In this document: piece by piece, positions 16,694 to 26,293 of the stretch
How the letters are laid out: the number at the start of each line of letters is the position of its first letter
Position numbering within the stretch: the first letter of the stretch is position 1
NCBI GenBank assembly: GCA_017937885.1
Contig: JAGBCS010000005.1
Location: 1 to 35,800 of the forward strand
Direction: 5' to 3'
Origin: Bacteroidales bacterium
Lineage (GTDB): Bacteria > Bacteroidota > Bacteroidia > Bacteroidales > UBA932
DNA length: 35,800 bases
The notes under the pieces: generated by a model
Database searches by the model: none
What the model saw: the letters and a program-made list of their open reading frames with translations, nothing else
What the model was told of the DNA's origin: nothing
Position numbers and translations under genes: made by a program

Positions 16694-17129
16694 AGTCTAC
16701 GCGGACAAATTTCTGGACGAACGTCTCGTCGTCCTTGGCTATCCATGTCATTTCATTTTCCGTCAGATTCCTGACAATATAGCGATGCGCCCAGTCACCG
16801 CTGTCGTGGTCGTAGTTGCCACGGATTACAGCTCCGTATTCCGGATCGGTCTCGATGAAATAGGATCCGGTCAGGATGTGCGGCACATCCTTGAAGGTGT
16901 CAAGATTCTGATACATGGTATATGTGCGGTCATTTCTGACGATATCGAGATACACATATGTACCTTCAGCCAGAGCGGTTCCGTTCCACTCTGCCAGCTC
17001 CCATGTACCGGAAATGTTATGCGCATTCACTTCCAGGTATGTCACCGGTTGCGAAAGGTCATTGGGATCACAGGCTGACAGCATCAGAACTGCAGCCATG
17101 GCGATCAGCAAGGTTATAATTCTGTTCAT
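16680..17129 (-). CDS. Small lipocalin-like lipoprotein
   Basis: A 149-aa lipoprotein: signal helix, lipobox LSAC with Cys20, then CDPNDL. The body has the pattern of a small beta-barrel, with SGTWELAEWNG near 40-50, alternating strands, and a final MTWIAKDDETFVQKFVRVD. This fits lipocalin-like domains common in Bacteroidales, so a small hydrophobic ligand is possible, but no ligand can be named. It is the last gene of the SusCD operon, 4 bp after the DUF1573 gene, and its 3' end overlaps the convergent LytTR gene by 14 bp. Confidence 0.7.
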   Translation of the reverse strand: MNRIITLLIAMAAVLMLSACDPNDLSQPVTYLEVNAHNISGTWELAEWNGTALAEGTYVYLDIVRNDRTYTMYQNLDTFKDVPHILTGSYFIETDPEYGAVIRGNYDHDSGDWAHRYIVRNLTENEMTWIAKDDETFVQKFVRVDSIPL

Positions 17130-17133
17130 ATTC

Positions 17134-17913
17134 TTATAATTTCATTTTCACTTTAATTGACGACTGACGTGGAGGAACTCCAAGTCCTTTAATCACTACA
17201 GGCACTTCAGCCTTTTCACCACCCTTCTCGGGATCGTATGATATGACTATCTCACCTTCCTCATCAGGCCCTGTCATCTCAGGACGCGTCGTAAAGTCCA
17301 GGCACTCAGGCAGAAACACCCTTTCACATTCAAGAGACACCGGCACCTTTCCGATATTGACGAAGCGTATCTTCTCAACGGCCTTTTCACCTTTGATGAA
17401 CATCACTTCCGCTCTCCTGAGACGTATATGACCCATCTGCACAGGATACTCGTCAGACAGATCAGAGCCGGCAGTGACATCAACACTCAAGCGAAGTACT
17501 GCTGCAGGATCATCTCCATCCTGCGTGTATACGAATATCTTCCTCTCGAAACGTCCCGAGTGTCCTTCCGGGTCATATCTCACGACGATCTCGGTTGTTT
17601 CGGATGGTCTGAGAGATGTCCTCGAGCAGGTCGCTGTCACGCAGGAGCATGTCGTGGTCAGTCTCTTTATCTCCAGAGGGCCGTCCCCGGCATTAGTCAG
17701 TCTGTATCTGTAGACGGACGGAGCATCATCCTCGCTCATCTGTCCTGCCTTAATATGCCTTGTATCGAAGGCAAGGGCGGCGGAGTCGCGCGACAGACGC
17801 GGCGAAGCCACCTTTGCCAGTTTCTCCGCTGACACCGTTCTGATCTGCGCACTGCAAGTCAGGACCGATGTCAGAGCAAGGCAGGCCGACAGTATGAAAG
17901 AGAGGTATGACAT
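17134..17913 (-). CDS. Periplasmic DUF1573-family protein
   Basis: A 259-aa protein with a signal peptide (cleavage after about residue 23, CSAQ-IRT). The residue before the Cys is Thr, so a lipobox is unlikely. Residues about 65-150 match the DUF1573 pattern: YRLTNAGDGPLEIKRL followed by TTTCSCVTATC (Cys89, Cys91, Cys96) and VRYDPEGHSGRF. A second similar beta-sandwich (about 180-258) with IRFVNIGKVPVSLE and ISYDPEKGG suggests a tandem repeat. These are ASH/Ig-like folds, probably protein-binding. The start overlaps the stop of the subtilase gene by one base (TAATG), so the two are translationally coupled. Confidence 0.8.
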   Translation of the reverse strand: MSYLSFILSACLALTSVLTCSAQIRTVSAEKLAKVASPRLSRDSAALAFDTRHIKAGQMSEDDAPSVYRYRLTNAGDGPLEIKRLTTTCSCVTATCSRTSLRPSETTEIVVRYDPEGHSGRFERKIFVYTQDGDDPAAVLRLSVDVTAGSDLSDEYPVQMGHIRLRRAEVMFIKGEKAVEKIRFVNIGKVPVSLECERVFLPECLDFTTRPEMTGPDEEGEIVISYDPEKGGEKAEVPVVIKGLGVPPRQSSIKVKMKL

Positions 17914-19940
17914 TACAGCCAGCCGTTTGAGTCTGCTCCCTTACGGACAGTTATGAAGAACTTGTCTGTGCGGCTTCCTGTCACGGAAGCCTCTGTCTGT
18001 CCAGCTGACAATCCCTTGATCTTCAGCACATTCCCCTGCATTTCCGCCGCGGCTACAGATGTATCTGCCACCGTCACGGTAAAGCTGCTTCCTTCCATAT
18101 ATACGGAAGGAAGGACGTTGACTTCAGCCCCTTCCTCAACTAAGATGTTAGGAAAGGTCATTTCGACTCCTGATCCTTCGACGGCCTTGAGAAGGGCATA
18201 GGCATTGACCTGGCCTGAACCCATCTTGCCTTTAAAGTCTCCCATGTCTATCTGCTGCATCGGGGCCGACTCATACAGGTCGATGACATATTTCTTATAC
18301 TGCTTGACACCATGCATATAGCTGTCGATCGGAGTCGCTGTCTCATACAGAAGATTCTTGAAATCTTCGGCCTTGAAGTGTCTCCTGAGCTGAGCGGCAT
18401 ATGAAAGTCCCAAAGCTGCTACACCCGAAACATGAGGACATGCCATGGAGGTTCCCTCCATATAGCCGTATCCGCTCTCGCTCACATGGACCGGAAGAGT
18501 CGAAAGTACACATCCGATCTCACCGATCGCATGCGTCTCGTCTACGTAATCCCAATAATAGTCCTGATCTCCGCCTGGAGCGCTTATAGTCGTTCCTGGG
18601 CCATAATTGCTGTACACAGCCGGAGTGAAGTCCGCAGCTGTCGCTGCAACAGCCACAAAGTCAGGATAGGCTCCCGGATAGCTGGCAGCAGGAGCCGCCT
18701 CATTGCCTCCGGCAAAGATCACAAGTCCGCCATCAATCACACCGTCAGGAGAACCCGCATTGTGCAGGAAATAGTCAAGAGCCTTTCTCTCGAGCACATT
18801 GTAAGTCTCCCACTGTTCGTCTGTCGCATACTGAGGAGTCCATTCATATGGATTGGCTGCACCGGAGATGTAGCCCCAGCTGCACTGAAGGATGACGGCT
18901 CCGTTGTCTGCCGCATACTTTATAGCCCTCACTTCCTCGAGAACTGTTCCGGCATAGGCTCCGGAGAAGATCTGACATGACATGATCTTTACGCCCGGCA
19001 CCGAACCGTTTCCTCCGGCGATCGAGCTGATACCCACGCCATTGTTGTTTGCAGCAGCGATTACTCCTGCCACATGTGTTCCATGTCCTGTATCGTAGAG
19101 GCTGTTCACCGAAATCACGCCATGATCACCCACAAAATTATATCCATGTATGTCACCGGCATATCCGTTTCCGTCGCCGTCCTCATGAGATCCCCAGACT
19201 TCACCTTCGTTTACCCACATGCTGGTATGAAGATCCGGATGTTTCACGTCCACGCCTTCATCCAAAACAGCGACAATGACTGACGGGTCTCCGGTTGTAA
19301 GTTCCCATGCCTTTTCCACCTGCACGTCCGCATCCTTGACAAACTTCGTAGGGCGAAGGTCGCCGTTGTTCACAAGATGCCACTGATCGCCAAGGAGAGG
19401 GTCATTGAATGCTCCGGAAGCACGTGAAGCCAGTTCGGCAAGTCTTTCAGAAGTCAGCGGAGTCGCCTTCTTTTCCGTAGCCCTCTTGAGTGTACGGTTA
19501 TACTCGACCCTGCTTACCTCGCCTAACTGCGCAAGATCAGCGGCCACGTCCTCTATAGAATGCTTCTCATCAAAACGGACCACATACCACAGATGAAGTC
19601 CCTCTTCGCGAGCCTTGGCCTCCGTACGGATATCCACAGGGAACACTCTCTCGATATGATAGCCGTCAACAAGATCCAGGATTTCGTCAACACTCAGGAC
19701 ACCGCTGCGCGTCATCGGCGTTGCAGGGCCGCTCTTGGTAAGACCGGCCTTGTCAAGGATCTCGCTCACGCGGGCATCGAAGCGAACAAGAAGCTGTCCG
19801 GGAACGGCATCAGCCGACATCTGTGGAATTGCCACATCATCCGGTTTCCCATCATTTGACCTAGGGGCATCCACAGAACAGGCTGCCAGTCCTGCCAGCA
19901 GAACCAGCGCCACTATATATAATGTCTTTCTAACCATCAT
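17913..19940 (-). CDS. Lipid-anchored subtilisin-like (S8) serine protease
   Basis: A 675-aa protease, the only enzyme of the SusCD operon. The lipobox is LAAC with Cys21. A propeptide-like region spans about 45-160 (PGQLLVRFDARVSEILDKAG, then a beta segment). The catalytic domain has Asp227 in VAVLDEGVD, His286 in GHGTHVAGV, oxyanion Asn413 in FAGGNEA and Ser498 in GTSMACPHVSG, so it should be active. The last 80 residues or so look like a bacterial Ig-like (BIG2-type) domain. It lies 2 bp after the upstream LRR gene and overlaps the DUF1573 gene by one base. It probably acts at the cell surface or periplasmic face; cleavage of a protein ligand for import is inferred from context. Confidence 0.9.
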   Translation of the reverse strand: MMVRKTLYIVALVLLAGLAACSVDAPRSNDGKPDDVAIPQMSADAVPGQLLVRFDARVSEILDKAGLTKSGPATPMTRSGVLSVDEILDLVDGYHIERVFPVDIRTEAKAREEGLHLWYVVRFDEKHSIEDVAADLAQLGEVSRVEYNRTLKRATEKKATPLTSERLAELASRASGAFNDPLLGDQWHLVNNGDLRPTKFVKDADVQVEKAWELTTGDPSVIVAVLDEGVDVKHPDLHTSMWVNEGEVWGSHEDGDGNGYAGDIHGYNFVGDHGVISVNSLYDTGHGTHVAGVIAAANNNGVGISSIAGGNGSVPGVKIMSCQIFSGAYAGTVLEEVRAIKYAADNGAVILQCSWGYISGAANPYEWTPQYATDEQWETYNVLERKALDYFLHNAGSPDGVIDGGLVIFAGGNEAAPAASYPGAYPDFVAVAATAADFTPAVYSNYGPGTTISAPGGDQDYYWDYVDETHAIGEIGCVLSTLPVHVSESGYGYMEGTSMACPHVSGVAALGLSYAAQLRRHFKAEDFKNLLYETATPIDSYMHGVKQYKKYVIDLYESAPMQQIDMGDFKGKMGSGQVNAYALLKAVEGSGVEMTFPNILVEEGAEVNVLPSVYMEGSSFTVTVADTSVAAAEMQGNVLKIKGLSAGQTEASVTGSRTDKFFITVRKGADSNGWL

Positions 19941-19942
19941 GT

Positions 19943-21574
19943 CTATTCCTGTGTTTTGTTAGGGTTATACTTCTTGTTGACGTAATGCTCGTAATAATAG
20001 TCCAAGCTGGTCGGTTCATTAGAGAAACCGGCATTGACGCCGTCTCTGGTCTTTCCTTCCTGCGAGAAGATGAGTGAATAAGGCAACCACATGTCAAGCT
20101 TAGGATGATATAGGAGCCAGTCAGGAAGCTTTCCGGTCAACCTGTTGAAGTTGATAGCGAAGAAGTTCGTGTTAGGAAGCACCTTCGGCAGTCCGATCAG
20201 AATGTCCGGAAGAGTATCCGTCGCATGCACTTCTTCAGATGTCCATCTTGGAATACCCGGTTCATCTTCAAGATCAGGCAACTGTCCCTGAAGATAGTTC
20301 ACGGAAAGTCGAATCGTATCAAGAGCAGACCACTTGAGAAGTCTTGTAGGAAATTCGGGTTCGTCAATGAAGCCTCCGACATTCTCTCTGGTATCATTGC
20401 TCAGATCATAGATCGAATTACGCTGATTTGCATTGAGAATCAGGGAATGAAGCTTCGGGAAGTTCTCCGGCGTCAGGATATCAGGAATCTCCTGAAAGCA
20501 GTTGGAACTTAAATCCAGATACTCGAGATTCTTGAGATTCACAAAATCAGGATGAAGGCTGACCAGCCCATAGGCACCTATAGTGAGACGCTTGAGCTGA
20601 GTAAGCTTTGTAATATACTCACCGGTATCAAGACTCTTGAGGAACTGATTGGCATTGGAATAGAACGCAATCTCCTCTGCTGCAGTAAGATACTGAACCT
20701 CATAAGGAAGGGGCTCCTTTGTGTTGAACATAAAGAACTGCACATATCTTACACGTCCCTTATTCGGGCCATCCTTCCATATTGCGACGTTATTCCAATG
20801 TTCCATCTTCTCAGACGTATCGAACTCGATGAATCCTCCGAGGGCACGGCTCACTGCCAGAAGTGCAAGAGAATCGCCTTCAGGTGTGTTCTCCGGTATA
20901 GGAAGTGCAGCCTTCTGCACTACCTTCAGACCATCCTGGCGTCCCATCTCGACCATCTCCTTAGGCTGGAATGTCACTTCGGCAATCCTTTCCTGCGCAC
21001 GTGAATTCACCTTCCAGTCAAAGCGTACCGTCGAACGGCGAGGTCTGGCTCCCCTGTCCAGAGTAAGGTCCGACTTCTTATATGAAAGCCAGTTCTCAGC
21101 TCCGCCTGGAAGCACGACGTCATAATCCACATTAGAAATGATCTCGACCTCGAAAAACCTTGATTCGTATTCAGCATAATCCGCCACATCTACCGATGTC
21201 TCCTCAAGAGATATCTGATATGGGAATCCTTCCTGCACAATGGTAAAATCCTGTCTTTCATCTGACGATGACAGACTCTGAATTCGCACTGCGCCACTTC
21301 TGGAGCTGCTTAAAAGGGTCGAATCCACACTGACCTTACACTCGGCAGTTCCGCGTCCATTGGCCGGCGATACCGATATCCATGGTTCTTCTGTCATGAC
21401 CACCCAGTCTCCCGGCGAAGTCACCGTAACAGTCTTCACACCACCGGCCGGACCGATTCCGACCGATCCGTCCTCAGATCCGGTAATGACTCCGAACGAA
21501 ACCTTTGCCTCATCCGGTCCACAGGCGGAAACAAGAGCAGCAGCCGCTGCCAATATCATCATGTATTTCTTCAT
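19943..21574 (-). CDS. BACON and leucine-rich-repeat lipoprotein
   Basis: A 543-aa lipoprotein (lipobox VSAC, Cys18). Two BACON-like beta-sandwich domains seem to follow: about 35-115 (DWVVMTEEPWISVSPANGRG, ending FTIVQEG) and about 118-225 (ending LKVVQKA). A cap-like segment with DSLALLAVSRALGG (about 230-245) precedes leucine-rich repeats to about 500, e.g. LKNLEYLDLSSNCFQEIP and FPKLHSLILNAN. BACON domains are common N-terminal modules of Bacteroidetes surface proteins; LRRs bind proteins or peptides. It probably displays a ligand-binding surface. It lies 21 bp after the other LRR lipoprotein. Confidence 0.82.
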   Translation of the reverse strand: MKKYMMILAAAAALVSACGPDEAKVSFGVITGSEDGSVGIGPAGGVKTVTVTSPGDWVVMTEEPWISVSPANGRGTAECKVSVDSTLLSSSRSGAVRIQSLSSSDERQDFTIVQEGFPYQISLEETSVDVADYAEYESRFFEVEIISNVDYDVVLPGGAENWLSYKKSDLTLDRGARPRRSTVRFDWKVNSRAQERIAEVTFQPKEMVEMGRQDGLKVVQKAALPIPENTPEGDSLALLAVSRALGGFIEFDTSEKMEHWNNVAIWKDGPNKGRVRYVQFFMFNTKEPLPYEVQYLTAAEEIAFYSNANQFLKSLDTGEYITKLTQLKRLTIGAYGLVSLHPDFVNLKNLEYLDLSSNCFQEIPDILTPENFPKLHSLILNANQRNSIYDLSNDTRENVGGFIDEPEFPTRLLKWSALDTIRLSVNYLQGQLPDLEDEPGIPRWTSEEVHATDTLPDILIGLPKVLPNTNFFAINFNRLTGKLPDWLLYHPKLDMWLPYSLIFSQEGKTRDGVNAGFSNEPTSLDYYYEHYVNKKYNPNKTQE

Positions 21575-21595
21575 ATCTTATCTCCTCCTGTTCAA

Positions 21596-24214
21596 TTAAT
21601 TCATCATGTAGTCACAATTTCTGATATCCTGAGTCTTGTCGTATATCAGATAATAGGCTCCGACCTGATATGCGTAGCAGATGTCTGTGGCATCGAATAT
21701 GATCTCAGGATTGTCGCTGATATCCAGGTAATAGATGAGAGTAGATATAGTATCCTCGATCTTTCCAAGATTGTTCGAACCGATGTAGAAGCCTCGGAGA
21801 CCTCTGTGATTGTATAGTCCCACAGGCCACTCGGAAAGACATCTCTCGCCGTTCTCATCACGCTGTCCTCTGATCGCATAGACTGTAAGATACTGACTGT
21901 CGAGCGGTTCCCAAGGGAAATTTGAGAACTGGTTATATGACAGTTCGACGCCATACAAATACGGCATATTGCCGGCATGCATATCGCCAGGCAGGTCCTT
22001 CAGGTCATTATATGAAAAGTCAAACGATTGAAGGAACACGGCATTAGGATAAGTAAAGCAGTCTTTCGGGAACTCCTTGAGGTTACATCCTCTGAAGTTG
22101 ATGTTCATGATCTTCGAGTCTGATGTCTTGAGTTCTATAGGATAGACTGTCAGCTCAGGATTGTTGGCTATTGTAAGGGTCTCGACATATACTCCCTTGA
22201 AGTCCTTTCCGTTCTGAAAACGACTGATATGGTTGTATGAGAAGTCAATGGAAACCACGGCATAGAGCGAGCCTGCATCGAATATGTCCGGGAACTCCGT
22301 GAAATTGTTGTTCCTGACTGAGAATGTCTCGGCATCCTCCATATAACAGAACACACCCTTTTCATCCACAGGGAAAGATGAGAGCTGGTTGTTGTCAAGA
22401 TATATCTGAACCGGCTTGATGTCATTGCCCCATGCTTCCTCGATCGTATGGATCCTGTTCGATGAGAAATCCATCATACCGAGCTTCTTCATGTTCCTGA
22501 TCTCGGCAGGCACGACCTCAAGGTTATTGCTGTTCATATACATAATCTGGATTTTCTCCTTCGATGGTCCGGTAGCCACTGCCTTGAATCCCTTGAGAAT
22601 CTCTTCAGCACTCCACTGTCTGTTATTTCCTATATTAAGGGATATAAGCTCCGGCATCATTGCAAGAGCCATCGGGAACTGAGTCATCTTAGGGCAGTTA
22701 TATACCTCTACATCAGTACATGAAGTAAGGTTTGCCAATGATTCAGGAAGCGTTTCTATCTCACTGTTCGCAATGAAAAGCTGCACCAGCTTGGTCAGGT
22801 TTCCAATCTCATCCGGCAGGCTCTTAAGACCATTGTTGATCTGGCCTGAGATCATATCCATCGGCCTGATCCTCATGCCGCCTGTTTTCCTGTCAATGAT
22901 ATCGGTTTCTGAAAGATTCTCATACAGAGAAGTTTCCGGAATAGTCTTGCCATGCTCGGCATATGCACGCGCAATCGGCTCGGACATCTGTGTTACCGGA
23001 TGCATCCGGTTCAGGTACTCCCTATGTCTTTCCATCCTGCGTGCTGTTCCTTTACCTACAGCCGCTGTAGGATCATACGTCACCAGATTTATGTCATTGT
23101 GCGAGCCTAGATACAGCTCGACCATCTCGGTAAGCTGGCCTAAGGCCGCAGGCATGTCTCCATAGAAGCCGAAGTCACTTATATTCAGAAGAGCCACTCG
23201 GCCGTTTGCATGCAGCGATACTCCCGGCTGGTCTCCCCAGAGATCGGGATCCTTGTTGAAGTTCCAGTTTGTTCCGCGAGGATAGTTTTCTCCGACATAG
23301 TACCACTCCTCTCCATGCAGGGCCTTCCAGATTTCATAAAGAGCATAATAGTCCTTTATATACTCGTCCGTCTGATCCAGTTTCACCGGCACCTCCACCT
23401 CAGTCGTATTGTTGTCATATATAGTAAACGGAACATTCAGCCTCGAGTTGACCTCAAGAAGATAATTCCTCTCGTCGTATACCATATAGGACTCCAAGTT
23501 GTACTTGCCTGCCCTCAAGGAAAGGAGTGTATCACATACAAACGAAGAAGTCTGATATCCGTCCTCCACTCCGTCATCAGTGAAATGGATGGAGAAATCG
23601 GCCGGGAGCTTCTCAAAAGTAGTGAGCACACCTGCATCAGACCTGACACCAATAGTCACGGTATTGATGACGTCAAAAGTATATTCATTGTCCGCCTTAG
23701 TCTGAGCGAACCCGGACATGTCCTTGACAAGAGAGAACCTGACGCTTCCTCTCTCAACAACATCCGCGAGAAGGTCATGTATCTGAAGGCCTCCCGGAAT
23801 GACTTCAAAAGCAGACTGTTCCGATGCTGGCGTGCCTTCATACACCAGTTCATCAACCTTGTCGTAAAGGGAAAACATCACGACCTGATAGTTTCCTGCC
23901 AGAAGCTTCAGTTTGTCGCTTCTCAGACCGAATTCAGCCGCCTTATCGTCGGACGAATTCAGCACAAGCGTCTGTGACATTATGTTTTCTCCATATCTCA
24001 AGGTAACCTTGATCTTGGATACATCCTTCAGATAATCCAACTGCGTCACAACGGCCTTGGTAGCATCATATGATGCAGCTTTGTAAAGCTTGAACTGAAC
24101 ATATCCATATGCATCTTCCCTATAGTCAAGCTCCTGAATGTCAGCGCAACCGGCAAGAGTCAGAGCGATGGCCATAAGAAGGCATCGGACAATCCCTATC
24201 AATTTCAATCTCAT
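21596..24214 (-). CDS. Large leucine-rich-repeat lipoprotein (DUF4458-like N-terminus)
   Basis: An 872-aa lipoprotein (lipobox LAGC, Cys23). The N-terminal 250 residues or so form two related beta-rich modules, resembling the DUF4458 region found before LRRs in Bacteroides proteins (recognised from memory). An LRR N-terminal cap follows near 290-330, with YALYEIWKALHGEEWYY and NWNFNKDPDLWGDQPGVS. About 20 irregular repeats run to the end, e.g. LPDEIGNLTKLVQLFIANS and LPESLANLTSCTDVEVYN. LRR surfaces usually bind proteins. It is the fifth gene of the operon, 24 bp after the 677-aa lipoprotein. Confidence 0.85.
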   Translation of the reverse strand: MRLKLIGIVRCLLMAIALTLAGCADIQELDYREDAYGYVQFKLYKAASYDATKAVVTQLDYLKDVSKIKVTLRYGENIMSQTLVLNSSDDKAAEFGLRSDKLKLLAGNYQVVMFSLYDKVDELVYEGTPASEQSAFEVIPGGLQIHDLLADVVERGSVRFSLVKDMSGFAQTKADNEYTFDVINTVTIGVRSDAGVLTTFEKLPADFSIHFTDDGVEDGYQTSSFVCDTLLSLRAGKYNLESYMVYDERNYLLEVNSRLNVPFTIYDNNTTEVEVPVKLDQTDEYIKDYYALYEIWKALHGEEWYYVGENYPRGTNWNFNKDPDLWGDQPGVSLHANGRVALLNISDFGFYGDMPAALGQLTEMVELYLGSHNDINLVTYDPTAAVGKGTARRMERHREYLNRMHPVTQMSEPIARAYAEHGKTIPETSLYENLSETDIIDRKTGGMRIRPMDMISGQINNGLKSLPDEIGNLTKLVQLFIANSEIETLPESLANLTSCTDVEVYNCPKMTQFPMALAMMPELISLNIGNNRQWSAEEILKGFKAVATGPSKEKIQIMYMNSNNLEVVPAEIRNMKKLGMMDFSSNRIHTIEEAWGNDIKPVQIYLDNNQLSSFPVDEKGVFCYMEDAETFSVRNNNFTEFPDIFDAGSLYAVVSIDFSYNHISRFQNGKDFKGVYVETLTIANNPELTVYPIELKTSDSKIMNINFRGCNLKEFPKDCFTYPNAVFLQSFDFSYNDLKDLPGDMHAGNMPYLYGVELSYNQFSNFPWEPLDSQYLTVYAIRGQRDENGERCLSEWPVGLYNHRGLRGFYIGSNNLGKIEDTISTLIYYLDISDNPEIIFDATDICYAYQVGAYYLIYDKTQDIRNCDYMMN

Positions 24215-24238
24215 ATATAAAACCGAATTATATTTTTA

Positions 24239-26272
24239 TTATTCGACATCAAGAACACATATAAGAGTTAAGACCACCTTATTATTCTTGTCGTAGAACA
24301 GCACATTCGCTGTCTCAGAACCGGATGATGCACCATCAAGGAAGGCCATAGCTATATCGACGGTTCCGTCAAAAGTACCCACGTACGAATTCACAGCGTC
24401 ATCCCACTCAAGCAGTTCTCCGCCTTCGTCACTGTATTTTCCATCAACAGACACGGCCCTTACCTTGCTCCATGGATTGACTGTGAACCTCATTGACATT
24501 TCAGGCACTTTAATCTCCAGAGCTGTATCAGTTCGGGTATATTTCAATATCTTGACAGGGCACTGGTTTTCCTTGTATGCTTCATATGTAGGTCCGGCAG
24601 TCACTTCAACAAGAGTGGCACCTGCAGCAGCCGCAGCATCCTTGTCGACAAAGTCATCACTTGCATCAACAGTCACATCGACGACCTCTTTCTTCTCCTT
24701 GACATAAGTACAATGAACCACAGCAAGATTCTGTCCCTTCGAATCCTTGAAGACGATGTATCCTTCAGCCTTTTCACCACTGATGTTATCTTCAATCATA
24801 TCGATCACGCCGTAGTTGTCACCGCTCAGAAGGGTAAAGCCAAGCCAGAATGACTCCAGTGCATCTCCTGTAACCTCCTTCTTGTCAGATCCGTAAACAG
24901 AATATGAAGCGAAAGGAGTGGTCAGGCGCATATATGCCTTCTCACGTGAATATGACTTGGTGTAAGAAAGTTCGTATGCATACGGAGCATTTCCAAAGGC
25001 TGTAAGAAGGCTTGAATCAGAAGACTTTCCGAAGGTCACACCTGCAGCTTCCATCACTTCCATGCTTTCATCCGGAGTAAGATAGTTGTCCGGAAGGGCT
25101 GCCTGGGTAATAGCTACAGCATATCTTCTGAACTCATCACTGAGACCTGTCATATCCGAAGTGAAGAGTTTCGAGCAGTCATCACCGAACGTGGCCGGAA
25201 GGAAGAAGACGGCTGCCTTACGCTCCGCACCGTCATTGATGGTCACTGAGACAGAAAGGCCTCTAGTCTGAAGGACAGGTGCTCCAGACGTATTGTCCCA
25301 CACATCGACCTCCAGGTTAATCCATGATGGAGTATCGACCATCTTATACTTGCCGTCAACCACCTCTGCAACAGCAACTCTAGAAGCGGAAGGGCCATAT
25401 ATCCAGCCCAGAATCGCCTCGTTCGAATATGTATCGTTACCCTTGTAGTAGCCTGCATAATCATATTCCACTGAAGAATAGCCATTGAACGAGTATGAGA
25501 ACCTGTCTTTGCACCCAGGGATGCTGATGCCATACTCCTTCACAGTCTCTGTAGCTGATTTGAAGACAACATTTCCGGTCTCATTATCAAGAGGGAGTTC
25601 GGACGGTACGCTGTACACATTGAAGTTTACGACACCTGTCTTCACCTCAGGGATGTCTGCACGAGCCCAAACAGGGAACTCTGCAGTCCATTCAAAATTA
25701 GATTCAACCTTTACAGGAAGCGCAAAGCCGTCCTCCATATCCGACCACATCAGGTCAATTGACTGAAGTTCAACTGTTTCATAGACGATTCCTGAGCCAT
25801 CTTCCGCATATACCAGAGCGCCGTCTGCGACCTTTGCAGCATATGCCGTAAGAGTCCTTGACTTCGCCGGACGCATATACTTGGCTATCACCTTTGACTC
25901 CCCACCCATCGTGAGAGTGACCTCGCATGAACGGTTCTTGTCGAATTCCTCGGTTTCCGATACACCGATGCTGACTGTAACAGCCGACTCGGAAGCAGTT
26001 CCCTTCACCTTGTCTGACTTCATGCCTGAGTCAAGAAGCCAGAACCATTGGAGATTGTCCGTCGGAACAGAAAGTTCCCAATCCATGTTTGGAGTAAAGG
26101 TCAGTGAAAGTGTAGATCCCGGAGCGACATTACTGTTCTCAACTGCAGTCGGGAATACCGGGGTGACCTTCTGGTCCGGTTCCGGATCAGGTTCAGGCTT
26201 TGAGCATGCTGCCAATACTGCGCAACCCACCATCAGGGCTGCGAAAGATCTTATTATATCCATTGTTTTCAT
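24239..26272 (-). CDS. Surface lipoprotein of unknown function (DUF5003-like?)
   Basis: A 677-aa lipoprotein with lipobox LAAC (Cys23), then a proline/acid-rich linker (KPEPDPEPDQK) typical of Bacteroidetes lipoproteins exposed outside. Residues about 35-135 look BACON-like (MDWELSVPTDNLQWFW, ending in a VTLTMGG strand). A second such module may span about 180-255 (ESNFEWTAEFP). The centre and C-terminus are beta-rich without a known motif. I associate this layout loosely with DUF5003 but cannot confirm it. No catalytic motif is seen. It sits between the Calx-beta-like lipoprotein and the LRR genes, so a ligand-binding role at the SusCD complex is inferred. Confidence 0.75.
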   Translation of the reverse strand: MKTMDIIRSFAALMVGCAVLAACSKPEPDPEPDQKVTPVFPTAVENSNVAPGSTLSLTFTPNMDWELSVPTDNLQWFWLLDSGMKSDKVKGTASESAVTVSIGVSETEEFDKNRSCEVTLTMGGESKVIAKYMRPAKSRTLTAYAAKVADGALVYAEDGSGIVYETVELQSIDLMWSDMEDGFALPVKVESNFEWTAEFPVWARADIPEVKTGVVNFNVYSVPSELPLDNETGNVVFKSATETVKEYGISIPGCKDRFSYSFNGYSSVEYDYAGYYKGNDTYSNEAILGWIYGPSASRVAVAEVVDGKYKMVDTPSWINLEVDVWDNTSGAPVLQTRGLSVSVTINDGAERKAAVFFLPATFGDDCSKLFTSDMTGLSDEFRRYAVAITQAALPDNYLTPDESMEVMEAAGVTFGKSSDSSLLTAFGNAPYAYELSYTKSYSREKAYMRLTTPFASYSVYGSDKKEVTGDALESFWLGFTLLSGDNYGVIDMIEDNISGEKAEGYIVFKDSKGQNLAVVHCTYVKEKKEVVDVTVDASDDFVDKDAAAAAGATLVEVTAGPTYEAYKENQCPVKILKYTRTDTALEIKVPEMSMRFTVNPWSKVRAVSVDGKYSDEGGELLEWDDAVNSYVGTFDGTVDIAMAFLDGASSGSETANVLFYDKNNKVVLTLICVLDVE

Positions 26273-26293
26273 ATTTATCCGTATTTAGTCGTT

